A stretch of DNA of 64,000 nt, taken from NCBI RefSeq assembly GCF_008831285.2, contig NC_045145.1:12524802-12588801 (forward strand). The letters are read 5' to 3'. Source of the stretch: Nymphaea colorata. Its lineage: Eukaryota; Streptophyta; Magnoliopsida; Nymphaeales; Nymphaeaceae. Shown one piece after another: positions 1 through 11,734 of the stretch. Position 1 is the stretch's first letter. Each line of letters begins with the position of its first letter. Both the position numbers and the translations under genes were made by a program. The notes beneath the pieces are model-generated. The model saw only the letters and a program-made list of their open reading frames with translations, did no database searches and was not told where the DNA came from.

Positions 1-3000
1 TTTTAACTTGTTAGTACATCCATTTTGAATGATTTATTTGATCGAAATCACAAGTTTGTATGAGAATGAATAAGATTCAAGTCGTTAATTTGCTCCCCTA
101 TATTTAATTTAATGTGTTTCACTTGTTATTACATGTGTAACGAACGATTTAAATGATTAAAATCACAAGTTTATATGGATAGAAGTGGGATCTATGCTTT
201 TGTTTAACCCCTTTTACTAAATTCAATGAGTTCTCGTATTGAAACGAACAAAAAGTTCTACTTATTGGACTAACTATAAGCATCAAACTAATGTATACAT
301 CATATATGTGTCTATATGAATTGGTGATTTCAATGGTTTAAATCATTACTTATACATGTAATAACAAGTGAAACACATTAAATTAACTATAAAAGAGCAA
401 ATGAACCACTTGAATTTTGTTCATTTTCATGCAAAATTGTGATTTAAATCCATTAAATCATTTAAGGTGGATGTAGCAACAAGTTAATCACATTCAATGA
501 AATATGCGTGCTCAGATGAATCGCTTAAATCTCACTAGTATTGATACAAACTTGTGATTTCAATCAAAATCAATCATTATACTTGTATTAACAAGTGAAA
601 CGCATTAGGCTAATGATAAGCGATCAAACGAACGACGTGAATCTCATTTTTTCGTACAAACTTTTACTTTGAACAATTTAAATCATTCGTTGTAGATGTA
701 ATAACAAGCGAAACACATTATATTAACTGAAATACAGCAAGTAAATAACTTAAATGTCATTTATGTTCGTATAAGCTTTTAATTTCATTCCACTATCTCA
801 TTCAACATGCATGTTTAAGCACATTCACGCATTAATTTGTGATTCAAGTCATTCAGTTTATCCCTTATAGTTAACCATTGTTTATTACTTATATAAAGAA
901 CGATTTAAATCACCAGTTCATATAGTTCAAAATGAAATCTATGGATTTGTTTCATACCTAGTACTTAATCGAAAGAATTCAATTCATATAGTTAAATCCC
1001 ACTCGTATTGATACAAACTTGTGCTTTCATTTCATTAGATCCTTACTATTGATCTAAGTACAAGTTCAACTCATTGGATTGACTACAAGAGATCAAACTA
1101 ATCCGTAGATCCCATTTGCATCCATTTGAACTTGTGATTTCAATCAACAAAATCAATCATTGTACACGTAATGACAAGTGAAACGCATTAGGCTAATGAT
1201 AAGCGACCAAACGAACGACGTGAATCCCATTTTTTCGTACAAACTTTTAGTTTGAACAATTTAAATCATTCGTTATAGATGTAATAACAAGCGAAACACG
1301 TTATATTAACTGAAATACAGCACGTAAATAACTTAAATGTCATTTATGTTCACACAAGCTTTTATTTTCATTCCACTAAATCATTCAACATGCATGTTTA
1401 AGCACATTCACGCATTTGTTTGTGATTCAAGTCATTCAATTGATCCCTTATAGTTAACCATTGTTTATTACTTCTATAAAGAACGATTTAAATCACCAGT
1501 TCATATAGTTCAAAATGGAATCTATGGATTAGTTTCATACCTAGTACTTAATCGAAAGAATTCAATTCATATAGTTAAATCCCACTCGTATTGATACAAA
1601 CTTGTGATTTCATTTCATTAGATCCTTACTAATGATGTAACTACAAGTTCAACTCATTGGATTGACAACAAGAGATCAAACTAATGCGTAGATCCCATTT
1701 GCATCCATTTGAACTTGTAATTTCAATCAACAAAATCAATCATTGTACATTTAATAACAAGTGTAACGCATTACGCTAATGATAAGCGATCAAACGAATC
1801 ACGTGAATCTCATTTTTTCTTACAAACTTTTACTTTGAACCATTCAAATCATTCGTTATAGATGTAATAACAAGAGAAACACATTATATTAATTGAAATA
1901 CAACAAGTAAATAACTTAAATGTCATTTATGTTCATACAAGCTTCTAATTTCATTCCACTAAATCATTCAACATGCATGTTTAAGCACATTCACGCTTTA
2001 CTTTGTGATTCAAGTCATTCAATTGATCTCTTATAGTTAACATAATGTGTTTCACTGTTTATTACTTCTATAAAGAACAATTTAAATGATTGAAATCACC
2101 GGTTCATATAGTTAAAAATGGAATCTATGCATTAGTTTCATCCCTAGTACTTAATCAAAATAATTCAACTTGTCATTACATTTACAGTACGCGATATAAG
2201 CGATTGAAATCAGTTGTTCGTATAAACACGAGTGGGATTTAAGCGATTCATTTGATCACACATATTTAATTGAATGTTTTTAACTTGTTAGTACCTCCAT
2301 TTTGAATGATTTATTTGATCAAAATCACAAGTTTGTATAGGAATGAATAAGATTCAAGTCGTTAATTTGCTCCCCTATATTTAATTTAATGTGTTTCACT
2401 TGTTATTACATATGTAACGAACAATTTACATGATTGAAATCACAAGTTCATATGGATACAAGTGGGATCTATGCTTTTGTTTAACCCCTTTTACTAAATT
2501 CAATGAGTTCTCGTATTGAAACGAACAAAAAGTTCTACTTATTGGACTAACTACAAGCATCAAACTAATGTATACATCATATTTGTGTCTATATGAATTG
2601 GTGATTTCAATGGTTTAAATCATTACTTATACATGTAATAACAAGTGAAACACATTAAATTAACTATAAAAGAGCAAATGAACCAGTTGAATTTTGTTCA
2701 TTTTCATGCAAATATGTGATTTAAATCCACTAAATCATTCAATGTGGATGTAGCAACAATTTAATCACATTCAATGAAATATGCGTGCTCAGATGAATCG
2801 CTTAAATCTCACTCGTATTGATACAAACTTATGATTTCAATTCATTAGATCCTTACTATTGATGTAACTACAAGTTCAACTCATTGGATTGACTACAAGA
2901 GATCAAACTAATGCGTAGATCCCATTTGCGTCCATTTGAACATGTGATTTCAATCAACAAAATCAATCATTGTACATGTAATGACAAGTGAAACGCATTA

Positions 3001-6000
3001 GGCTAATGATAAGCGATCAAACGAACAACGTGAATCTCATTTTTTCGTACAAACTTTTACTTTGAACAATTTAAATCATTCGTTGTAGATGTAATAACAA
3101 GCGAAACACGTTATATTAACTGAAATACAGCAAGTAAATAACTTAAATGTCATTTATGTTCGTATAAACTTTTAATTTCATTCCACTATATCATTCAACA
3201 TGCATGTTTAAGCACATTCACTCATTAGTTTGTGATTGAAGTCATTCAATTGATCCCTTATAGTTAACCACTATTTATTACTTATATAAAGAACGATTTA
3301 AATCACCAGTTCATATAGTTCAAAATGGAATCTATGGATTAGTTTCATACCTAGTACGTAATCGAAAGAATTCAATTCATATAGTTAAATCCTACACGTA
3401 TTGATACAAACTTGTGATTTCATTTCATTAGATCCTTACTATTGATGTAACTACAAGTTCAACTCAATGGATTGACTACAAGAGATCAAACTAATGCGTA
3501 GATCCTATTTGCATCCATTTGAACTTGTGATTTGAATCAACAAAATCAATCATTGTACATATAATTACAAGTGAAACGCATTACGCTAATGATAAGCGAT
3601 CAAACGAATGACGTGAATCTCATTTTTTCGTACAAACTTTTACTTTGAACCATTTAAATCATTCGTTATAGATGTAATAACAAGCGAAACACATTATATT
3701 AATTGAAATACAACAAGTAAATAACATAGATGTCATTTATGTTCATACAAGCTTCTAATTTCATTCCACTGAATCATTCAACCTGCATGTTTAAGCACAT
3801 TCACGCATTACTTTGTGATTCAAGTAATTCAATTGATCCCTTACAGTTAACCTAATGTGTTTCACTATTTATTACTTCTATAAAGAACGATTTAAATGAT
3901 TGAAATCACCGGTTCATATAGTTAAAAATGGAATCTATGCATTAGTTTCATCCCTAGTACTTAATCAAAATAATTCAACTTGTCATTACATTTACAGTAC
4001 GCGATATAAGCGATTGAAATCAGTTGTTCGTATAAACACGAGTGGGATTTAAGCGATTCATTTGATCGCACATATTTAATTGAATGTTTTTAACTTGTTA
4101 GTACATCCATTTTGAATGATTTATTTGATCGAAATCACAAGTTTGTATGAGAATGAATAAGATTCAAGTCGTTAATTTGCTCCCTTATATTTAATTTAAT
4201 GTGTTTCACTTGTTATTACAAGTGTAACGAACGATTTAAATGATTGAAATCACACGTTCATATGAATACAAGTGGGATCTATGCTTTTGTTTAACCCCTT
4301 TTACTAAATTCAATGAGTTCTCGTATTGAAACGAACAAAAAGTTGTACGTATTGGACTAACTACAAGCATCAAACTAATGTATACATCGTATTTGTGTTC
4401 ATATGAATTGGTGATTTCAATCATTTAAATCATTACTTATACATGTAATAACAAGTGAAGCACATTAAATTAACTATAAAAGAGCAAATGAACCATTTGA
4501 ATTTTGTTCATTTTCATGCAAAATTGTGATTTAAATCCATTAAATCATTCAACGTGGATGTAGCAACAAGTTAATCACATTCAATGAAATATGCGTGCTC
4601 AGATGAATCCCTTAAATCTCACACGTATTGATACAAACTTGTGATTTCAATTCATTAGATCCTTACTATTCATGTAACTACAACTTCAACTTATTGGATT
4701 GACTACAAGAGATCAAACTAATGCGTAGATCCCATTTGCGTCCATTTGGACATGTGATTTCAATCAACAAAATCAATCATTGTACATGTAACGACAAGTG
4801 AAACGCATTAGGCTAATGATAAGCGATCAAACGAACGACGTGAATCTCATTTTTTCATACAAACTTTTACTTTGAACAATTTGAATCATTCGTTGTAGAT
4901 GTAATAACAAGCGAAACACATTATATTAACTGAAATACAGCACGTAAATAACTTAAATGTCGTTTATGTTCACACAAGCTTGTAATTTCATTCCACTAAA
5001 TCATTCAACATGCATGTTTAAGCACATTCATGCATTAGTTTGTGATTCAAGTCATTCAATTAATCCCTTATAGTTAACCTAAAATGTTTCACTGTTTATT
5101 ACTTCTATCAAGAACGATTTAAATTATTGAAATCACCAGTTCATATAGTTAAAAATGGAATCTATGCATTAGTTTCATCCGTAGTACTTAATCGAAAGGA
5201 TTCAACTTGTCGTTACGTTTATAGTGCGCGATATAAGCGATTGAAATCAGTTGTTCGTATAAACACGAGTGGGATTTAAGCGATTCATTTGATCACACAT
5301 ATTTAATTGAATGTTTTTAACTTGTTAGTACATCCATTTTGAATGATTTAGTTGATCGAAATCACAAGTTTGTATGACATTGAATAAGATTCAAGTCGTT
5401 AATTTGCTCCCCTATATTTAATCTAATGTGTTTTACTTGTTATTACATGTGTAATGAACGATTTAAATGATTGAAATTACAAGTTCATATGGATACAAGT
5501 GGGATCTATGCTTTTGTTTGACCCGTTTTACTTAATTCAATCAAACAAAAAGTTCTACTTATTGGACTAACTACAAGCATCAAACTAATGTACCCATCAG
5601 ATTTATGTAAATATGAATTGGTGATTTCAATCCTTTAAATCATTACTTATACATGTAATAACAAGTGAAACACATTAAATTAACTATAAAAGAGGAAATG
5701 AACCACTTGAATTTCGTTCATTTTCATGCAAACTTGTGATTTAAATCCACTAAATCATTCAACGTGGATGTAGCAACAAGTTAATCACATTCAATGGAAT
5801 ATGCGTGCTCAGATGAATCGCTTAAATCCAACTCGCATTGATTCAAACTTGTGATTTTAATTCATTAGATCCTTACTATTGATGTAACTACAAGTTGAAC
5901 TCATTGGATTGACTACAATAGATCAAACTAATGTACAGATCCCATTTGCATCCATTAGAACATGTGATTTCAATCAACAAAATCAATCATTGTACATGTA

Positions 6001-8674
6001 ATGACAGGTGAAACGCATTAGGCTAATGATAAGCGATCAAACGAACGACGTGAATCTCATTTTTTCGTACAAACTTTTACTTTGAACAATTTAAATCATT
6101 CGTTGTAGATGTAATAACAAGCGAAACACGTTATATTAACTGAAATACAGCAAGTAAATAACTTAAATGTCATTTATGTTCGTATAAGCTTTTAATTTCA
6201 TTCCACTATATCGTTCAACATGCATGTTTAAGCACATTCAGTCATTAGTTTGTGATTCAAGTCATTCAATTGATCCCTTATAGTTAACCACTGCTTATTA
6301 CTTCTATAAAGAACGATTTAAATCACCAGTTCATATAGTTCAAAATGGAATATATGGATTAGTTTCATACCTAGTACTTAATCGAAAGAATTCAATTCAT
6401 ATAGTTAAATCCCACTCGTATTGATACAAACTTGTGATTTCATTTCATTAGATCCTTACTATTGATGTAACTACAAGTTCAACTCATTGGATTGACCACA
6501 AGAGATCAAACTAATGCGTAGATCCCATTTGCATCCATTTGAACTTGTGATTTGAATCAACAAAATCAATCATTGTACATGTAAAAACAAGTGAAACGCA
6601 TTACGCTAATGATAAGCGATCAAACGAATGACGTGAATCCCATTTTTTCGTACAAACTTTTACTTTGAACCATTTAAATCATTCGTTATAAATGTAATAA
6701 CAAGCGAAACACATTATATTAATTGAAATACAACAAGTAAATAACTTAAATGTCATTTATGTTCATACAAGCTTCTAATTTCATTCTACTGAATCATTCA
6801 ACATGCATGTTTAAGCACATTCACGCATTACTTTGTGATTCAAGTCATTCAATTGATCTCTTATAGTTAACCTAATGTGTTTCACTGTTTATTACTTCTA
6901 TAAAGAACGATTTAAATGATTGAAATCACCGGTTCATATAGTTAAAAATGGAATCTATGCATTAGTTTCATCCGTAGTACTTAATCGAAAGGATTCAACT
7001 TGTGGTTACGTTTATAGTACGCGATATAAGCGATTGAAATCAGTTGTTCGTATAAACACGAGTGGGATTTAAGCGATTCATTTGATCACACATATTTAAT
7101 TGAATGTTTTTAACTTGTTAGTACATCCATTTTGAATGATTTAGTTGATCGAAATCCCAAGTTTGTATGAGATTGAATAAGATTTAAGTCGTTAATTTGC
7201 TCCCCTATATTTAATCTAATGTGTTTCACTTGTTATTACATGTGTAATGAACGATTTAAATGATTGAAATCACAAGTTCATATGGATACAAGTGGGAACT
7301 ATGCTTTTGTTTGACCTGTTTTACTTAATTCAATGAAACAGAAAGTTCTACTTATTGGACTAACTACAAGCATCAAACTAATGTACACATCTGATTTGTG
7401 TCCATATGAATTGGTGATTTCAATCATTTAAATCATTCTTTATACATGTAATAACAAGTTGAACTCATTAAATTAACTATAAAAGAGCAAATGAACCACT
7501 TCAATTTCGTCCATTTTCATGCAAACTTGTGATTTAAATCCACTAAATCATTCAACATGGATGTAGCAACAAGTTAATCACATTCAATGGAATATGCGTG
7601 CTCAGATGAATCGCTTAAATCCAACTCGCATTGATTCAAACTTGTGATTTCAATTCATTAGATCTTTACTATTGATGTAACTACAAGTTGGACTCATTGG
7701 ATTGACTACAAGAGATCAAACTAATGCATAGATCCCATTTGCATCCATTTGAACATGTGATTTCATTCAACAAAATCAATCATTGTACATGTAACGACAA
7801 GTGAAACGCATTAGGCTAATGATCAGCGACCAAACGAATGACGTGAATCCCATTTTTTCGTACAAACTTTTAGTATAAAAAATTTAAATCATTCGTTATG
7901 GATGTAATAACAAGCGAAACACATTATATTAACTGAAATACGGCACGTAAATAACTTAAATGTCATTTAATTTTCACACAAGCTTGTAATTTCATTCCAC
8001 TAAATCATTCAACATGCATGTTTAAGCACATTCTTTCATTAGTTTGTGATTCAAGTCATTCAATTGATCCCTTATAGTTAGCCACTGTTTATTACTTCTA
8101 TAAAGAACGATTTAAATCACCAGTTCATATAGTTCAAAATGGAATCTATGGATTAGTTTCATACCTAGTACTTGATCGAAAGAATTCAATTCATATAGTT
8201 AAATCCCACTCGTATTGATACAAACTTGTGATTTCATTTCATTAGACCCTTACTATTGATGTAACTACAAGTTCAACTCATTGGATTGACTACAAGAGAT
8301 CAAACTAATGCATATATCTCATTTGCATCCATTTGAACTTGTGATTTGAATCAACAAAATGAATCATTGTACATGTAATAACAAGTGAAACGCATTACGC
8401 TAATGATAAGCGATCAAACGAATGACGTGAATCCCATTTTTTCGTACAAACTTTTACTTTGAACCATTTAAATCATTCGTTATAGATGTAATAACAAGTG
8501 AAACACATTATATTAATTGGAATACAACAAGTAAATAACTTAAATGTCATTTATGTTCATACAAGCTTCTAATTTCATTCCACTAAATCATTCAACATGC
8601 ATGTTTAAGCACATTCACGCATTACTTTGTGATTCAAGTCATTCAATTGATCTCTTATAGTTAACCTAATGTGT
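1..8674. repeat. AT-rich satellite array with mixed-orientation monomers and higher-order units
   Basis: The whole stretch is one tandem family. A landmark (TTTTAACTTGTTAGTAC) recurs at about 1, 2278, 4088, 5315 and 7108, giving higher-order units of 2277, 1810, 1227 and 1793 bp. Inside a unit, a core ACAAGTGAAACRCATT recurs every 112-117 bp (for example near 363, 479, 591 and 704). The same core also occurs as its reverse complement (AATGTGTTTCACTTGTT near 111, 2388, 4198 and 7219), so monomers lie in both orientations. A sub-block of about 580 bp (five monomers), marked by GATTGACTACAAGAGATCAA, is present twice in most units and once in the 1227-bp unit. Unit lengths therefore differ by near-multiples of the monomer. 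Copies look highly similar by eye. The array runs off the left edge and stops abruptly near 8674. No open reading frame of note occurs in it. A pericentromeric or other heterochromatic satellite is the simplest reading. Confidence 0.93.
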
Positions 8675-9029
8675 CCCTAGTTGTGGTTGAAGGGGTAGCT
8701 TTGTCCTTCCTTCCTTTCTTTCTCCTTTGGCAGCTTCTATGACAAGTAGTGAGATAATTGGTCTGCCACATGTTTTCATCATTCTTTTCTTTTTCCTCTT
8801 TTCCCTTACATGCTTCTCTCGGAACAATGGCAGAAACACATGGTGGCTGGGGTCGGCTGCCGACACCAACCCATTAAAATTTTCATTGAAACAATGAATA
8901 CATTCTACATTTATACAAAGAATTATAACATACACAAACACCATCTTTTATTGCATTTTATTTTCGCTCAAAGAAAGTGTGTCAAACGACTGTAGCTTAT
9001 GTAAGCAACATAAGCTAAGTTGTTACTCT
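8675..9029. other. Unassigned sequence beside the satellite
   Basis: Single-copy-looking sequence begins abruptly after the satellite with a CT-rich stretch. It contains only short overlapping ORFs on both strands without a recognisable domain. I see no gene, RNA or clear transposon end. Confidence 0.5.
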
Positions 9030-9897
9030 TCCTTGAAATTCTCTAACCATTATAGACACGCAATGTGCACTCGGTTGCGGCTCTCTATAAGCTAGCAAAC
9101 CATGTTCATAATATTGTTGAAGCGACAAGTTGCACCACTTAAAGGTGAAGGGGTACAATTACTCAAATACGTGTAAAAAATAAACATGGTCTTCGATAAA
9201 AATGGTTTTATGTGGCCAGCATTAGCTAATAAGTGTCGGATTATAATGCATATCAAAAACGTGAAGAAAGAATGCATTCTATCTATATGCAAATAAAATA
9301 AAAGTACCAAATAATTATGGCTTAGGCAAGTGTCATAGTTTAATGCATTCTATTTATATAATAAGATAAAAGCATCAAACATTTATAATGTACGCAAATA
9401 CCATATTTTTAAGAGATTGAACTTTATTAAAATTCTTTAACCATTATAGACACGCAATATGCACTTGGATGCAGCTCCTTATAAGATAGCAAACCATGTT
9501 CATAATATTGTTGCAACGGCAAGTTGCACCACTTAAAAAAGGTGAAGGGGTGCAATTACTCAAATACTTGTAAAAAATAAACATGGTCTTTAACAAAAAT
9601 GGTTTTAAGTGGCAAACATTAGCTAATAAGTGTTGGATTATAATGCATATCAAAAACTTGAAGAAAGAATGCATTCTATCTATAAAATAAAAGTACCAAA
9701 TAATTATGGCTTGGCCAAGTGTCATACTTTAATACTTTCTATTGATATACAAAGAAAAAAAAATTAAAAAAAAAATTAAACATTTATAGCTTACGCAAAC
9801 ACCATATTTTAAGAGATTGAACCTAATTAAAATTCTCTAACCATTATAGACACACAATGCACACTCAGATGCAGCTTTGTATAAACTAGCAAACCAA
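9030..9897. repeat. Tandem repeat of about 395 bp, 2.2 copies
   Basis: The phrase CCATTATAGACACGCAAT starts near 9048 and again near 9441, and a diverged copy (CCATTATAGACACACAAT) starts near 9841, giving periods of 393 and 400 bp. The first two copies also share the blocks AACCATGTTCATAATATTGT, AATAAACATGGTCTT and GCATTCTATCTATA. The third copy is cut off near 9897, just before the terpene synthase remnant. Short minus-strand ORFs in each copy are related to each other only because the DNA is duplicated. They have no recognisable domain. Confidence 0.85.
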
Positions 9898-9965
9898 TCC
9901 AGAGCTAAGTCATCCGACAGGCAGTGAAAGCCTTCAGCATTCAACAACAAATACACACTGTTCTA

Positions 9966-11413
9966 ATGGCTGCTCATCTTGCTTACCTTCCACTCCTTTC
10001 GTTACTTCCCCCAAGCTTGCTCCTAATAGCAAGGCTGGGTTCAAGCCATGGAGCACCACCCTTGTGAGATGTGAGCCAAGGGCTGAGGGCTGCGGCAGGT
10101 CTGCCGCTCAAAGGAGGCCTTCTAGATATCAGCCAAGTACATGGAACTATGACTTCATCCTATCCATTACCAGGGCAACATCAGTAATTTTCCATACCTC
10201 TGATTTGACTATTATTTTGTTTATTTTGGTATTATGATGTGATCCTAATTCTGGGATATGAAAATGAAAGTAGATCAAAATACAAAGGACCAGAGTTGAA
10301 GAATTGAGAAGAGAAGTCCGACAATTTATAACATCTACAACTGAGCAAGTGGCTCAGTTGGAGCTCATTGATTCACTCGAACGTTTAGGAGTAGCCTATC
10401 ACTTTGAGAGTGAGATCAGGCGATCGCTAGATACCATATCCACGAGAACTAGAGGATTTGAGGACATCTACTCTTCTTCACTTCGGTTTAGAATTCTGAG
10501 GCAACATGGCTATAATGTTTCTGCAGGTATATATATATATGTACACATGCATTAATTCCAAAATATTGACTTAATAATTAGTTCATAATCTAGACTCTCT
10601 TTTACAAACGTGTTAATTGACACTAACCATTAAAGTTTCTTTCTGCATTTCGTAGAGTGCTTTAGTAGATTTATGGAACAGTCTGGCCGGTTCTCTGGGA
10701 ATCTTCATGAGGACGTGAGAGGGTTGTTGAGCCTCTACGAAGCATCACAACTAGCCTGTGAAGGAGAAACTGTGTTGGAAGAAGCTATGGCCTTCTGTTA
10801 AGAGCATCTTAGAGCAAGGATGAGCCGCATGGACCTGAGGATGTCTCAACAGGTACAATGTGCTCTGCAGGTGACGCTCCATAGAAGGGTTCGCAGGGTC
10901 AACGCCCGAGAGTATATTGAGACATTCGAGAGGATGGACCACAGAAGCCAAGTGCTGCATGAGTTCGCTAGGCTGGACTTCAACATAGTGCAGACAATCC
11001 ACCAAAGAGAGCTCAGGGAGTTATCCGGATACAATTCATTCTTGCATTCTTGCCTAAATAACTTGGTTAATAGTTGATAATAATGCAGCAACTATGTCAT
11101 TCTATGTATATATGTACATGTTACATTGTTGCTTGTTTGCACCATTGGGTCCACTAATAATCAACCATGAGTCCTTTGTTTTGGGTGTTTGCAGGTGGTG
11201 GAGGGACTTAGGCTTGGGCGATCACATTATCTTCGTCAGAGATAGGCTGGTGGAGAGCTACTTCATGGTGGTGGGGAAGATGCATGAGCCACAGTTCTCA
11301 CAGTACAGGATGCAATTCGCCAGGGTCTCCTACTTGATGGCCACCATTGAGGACATATTCGGCGAGCATAAGTCTGTTGAGGAGCTCGAACGCTTTGTGC
11401 AAGTTGTTGAGAG
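9966..11413 (+). pseudogene. Terpene synthase pseudogene (exons 1-4 only)
   Basis: Terpene synthases make mono-, sesqui- or diterpenes from prenyl diphosphates. Four exons can be read. Exon 1 runs about 9966-10183, with a possible plastid transit peptide (start MAAHLAYLPLLSLL) and a perfect RRx8W motif (RRPSRYQPSTWNYDF from 10112). Exon 2 is 10274-10526 (QLELIDSLERLGVAYHF). Exon 3 is 10656 to about 11027 ([14 protein letters not shown], then LDFNIVQTIHQRELRELS). Exon 4 is 11195-11413 (RWWRDLGLGDHIIFVRDRLV), 219 bp long as is usual for the family. Defects: the ATG frame and the RRx8W frame disagree, so exon 1 is frameshifted. Exon 3 has an in-frame TAA at 10799-10801 (AFC*EHL). No GT donor follows ELS. 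The DDxxD metal-binding motif reads EDIFG. The remaining C-terminal exons are absent, and a copia relic begins about 320 bp downstream. The transit peptide and RRx8W suggest a monoterpene synthase (TPS-b type), by inference. Confidence 0.93.
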
Positions 11414-11734
11414 GTAAAGGATGATTATGGTTGGTAAATTAGAGGGAGCAACTCTATCTCTAGTTTCTGCTTCACAAACCCCGCCAGACAGGGCATTCCA
11501 GGCGTGACTTTCTCTTAAGCGCGTTTTTTACTAGAGGCGATTGAGAGCTCGAGTAAGGTGGCGTTGGATTTGGGCACGTGTCTAGTATTTTTTATCCAAT
11601 TTTCAGATTTTTTGGACAATCCAGTGAAGATATAGCAAATTTAAAAGTGCCATAAGTTTCTAAAGGACCTTGCGACAGAGTGAGTCGCCTGCGGCCCAGA
11701 CTCTCTTCAGCTGGGAATCCGCAGCACCAATATC

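Noticed and set aside
1-8674. Possible LTR retrotransposon or CRISPR-like array because of regular repeats
   Set aside because: Repeats are contiguous and homologous throughout with no unique spacers, there is no LTR, PBS or coding region, and the setting is a plant nuclear genome. A satellite explains it.
9092-9725. Two similar minus-strand ORFs that look like paralogous small proteins
   Set aside because: Their similarity comes from the tandem repeat of about 395 bp. They have no conserved start context or domain.
11414-11734. Possible 5' LTR of the copia relic
   Set aside because: No TG...CA-bounded direct repeat and no primer-binding site could be found, and no matching 3' copy exists downstream.
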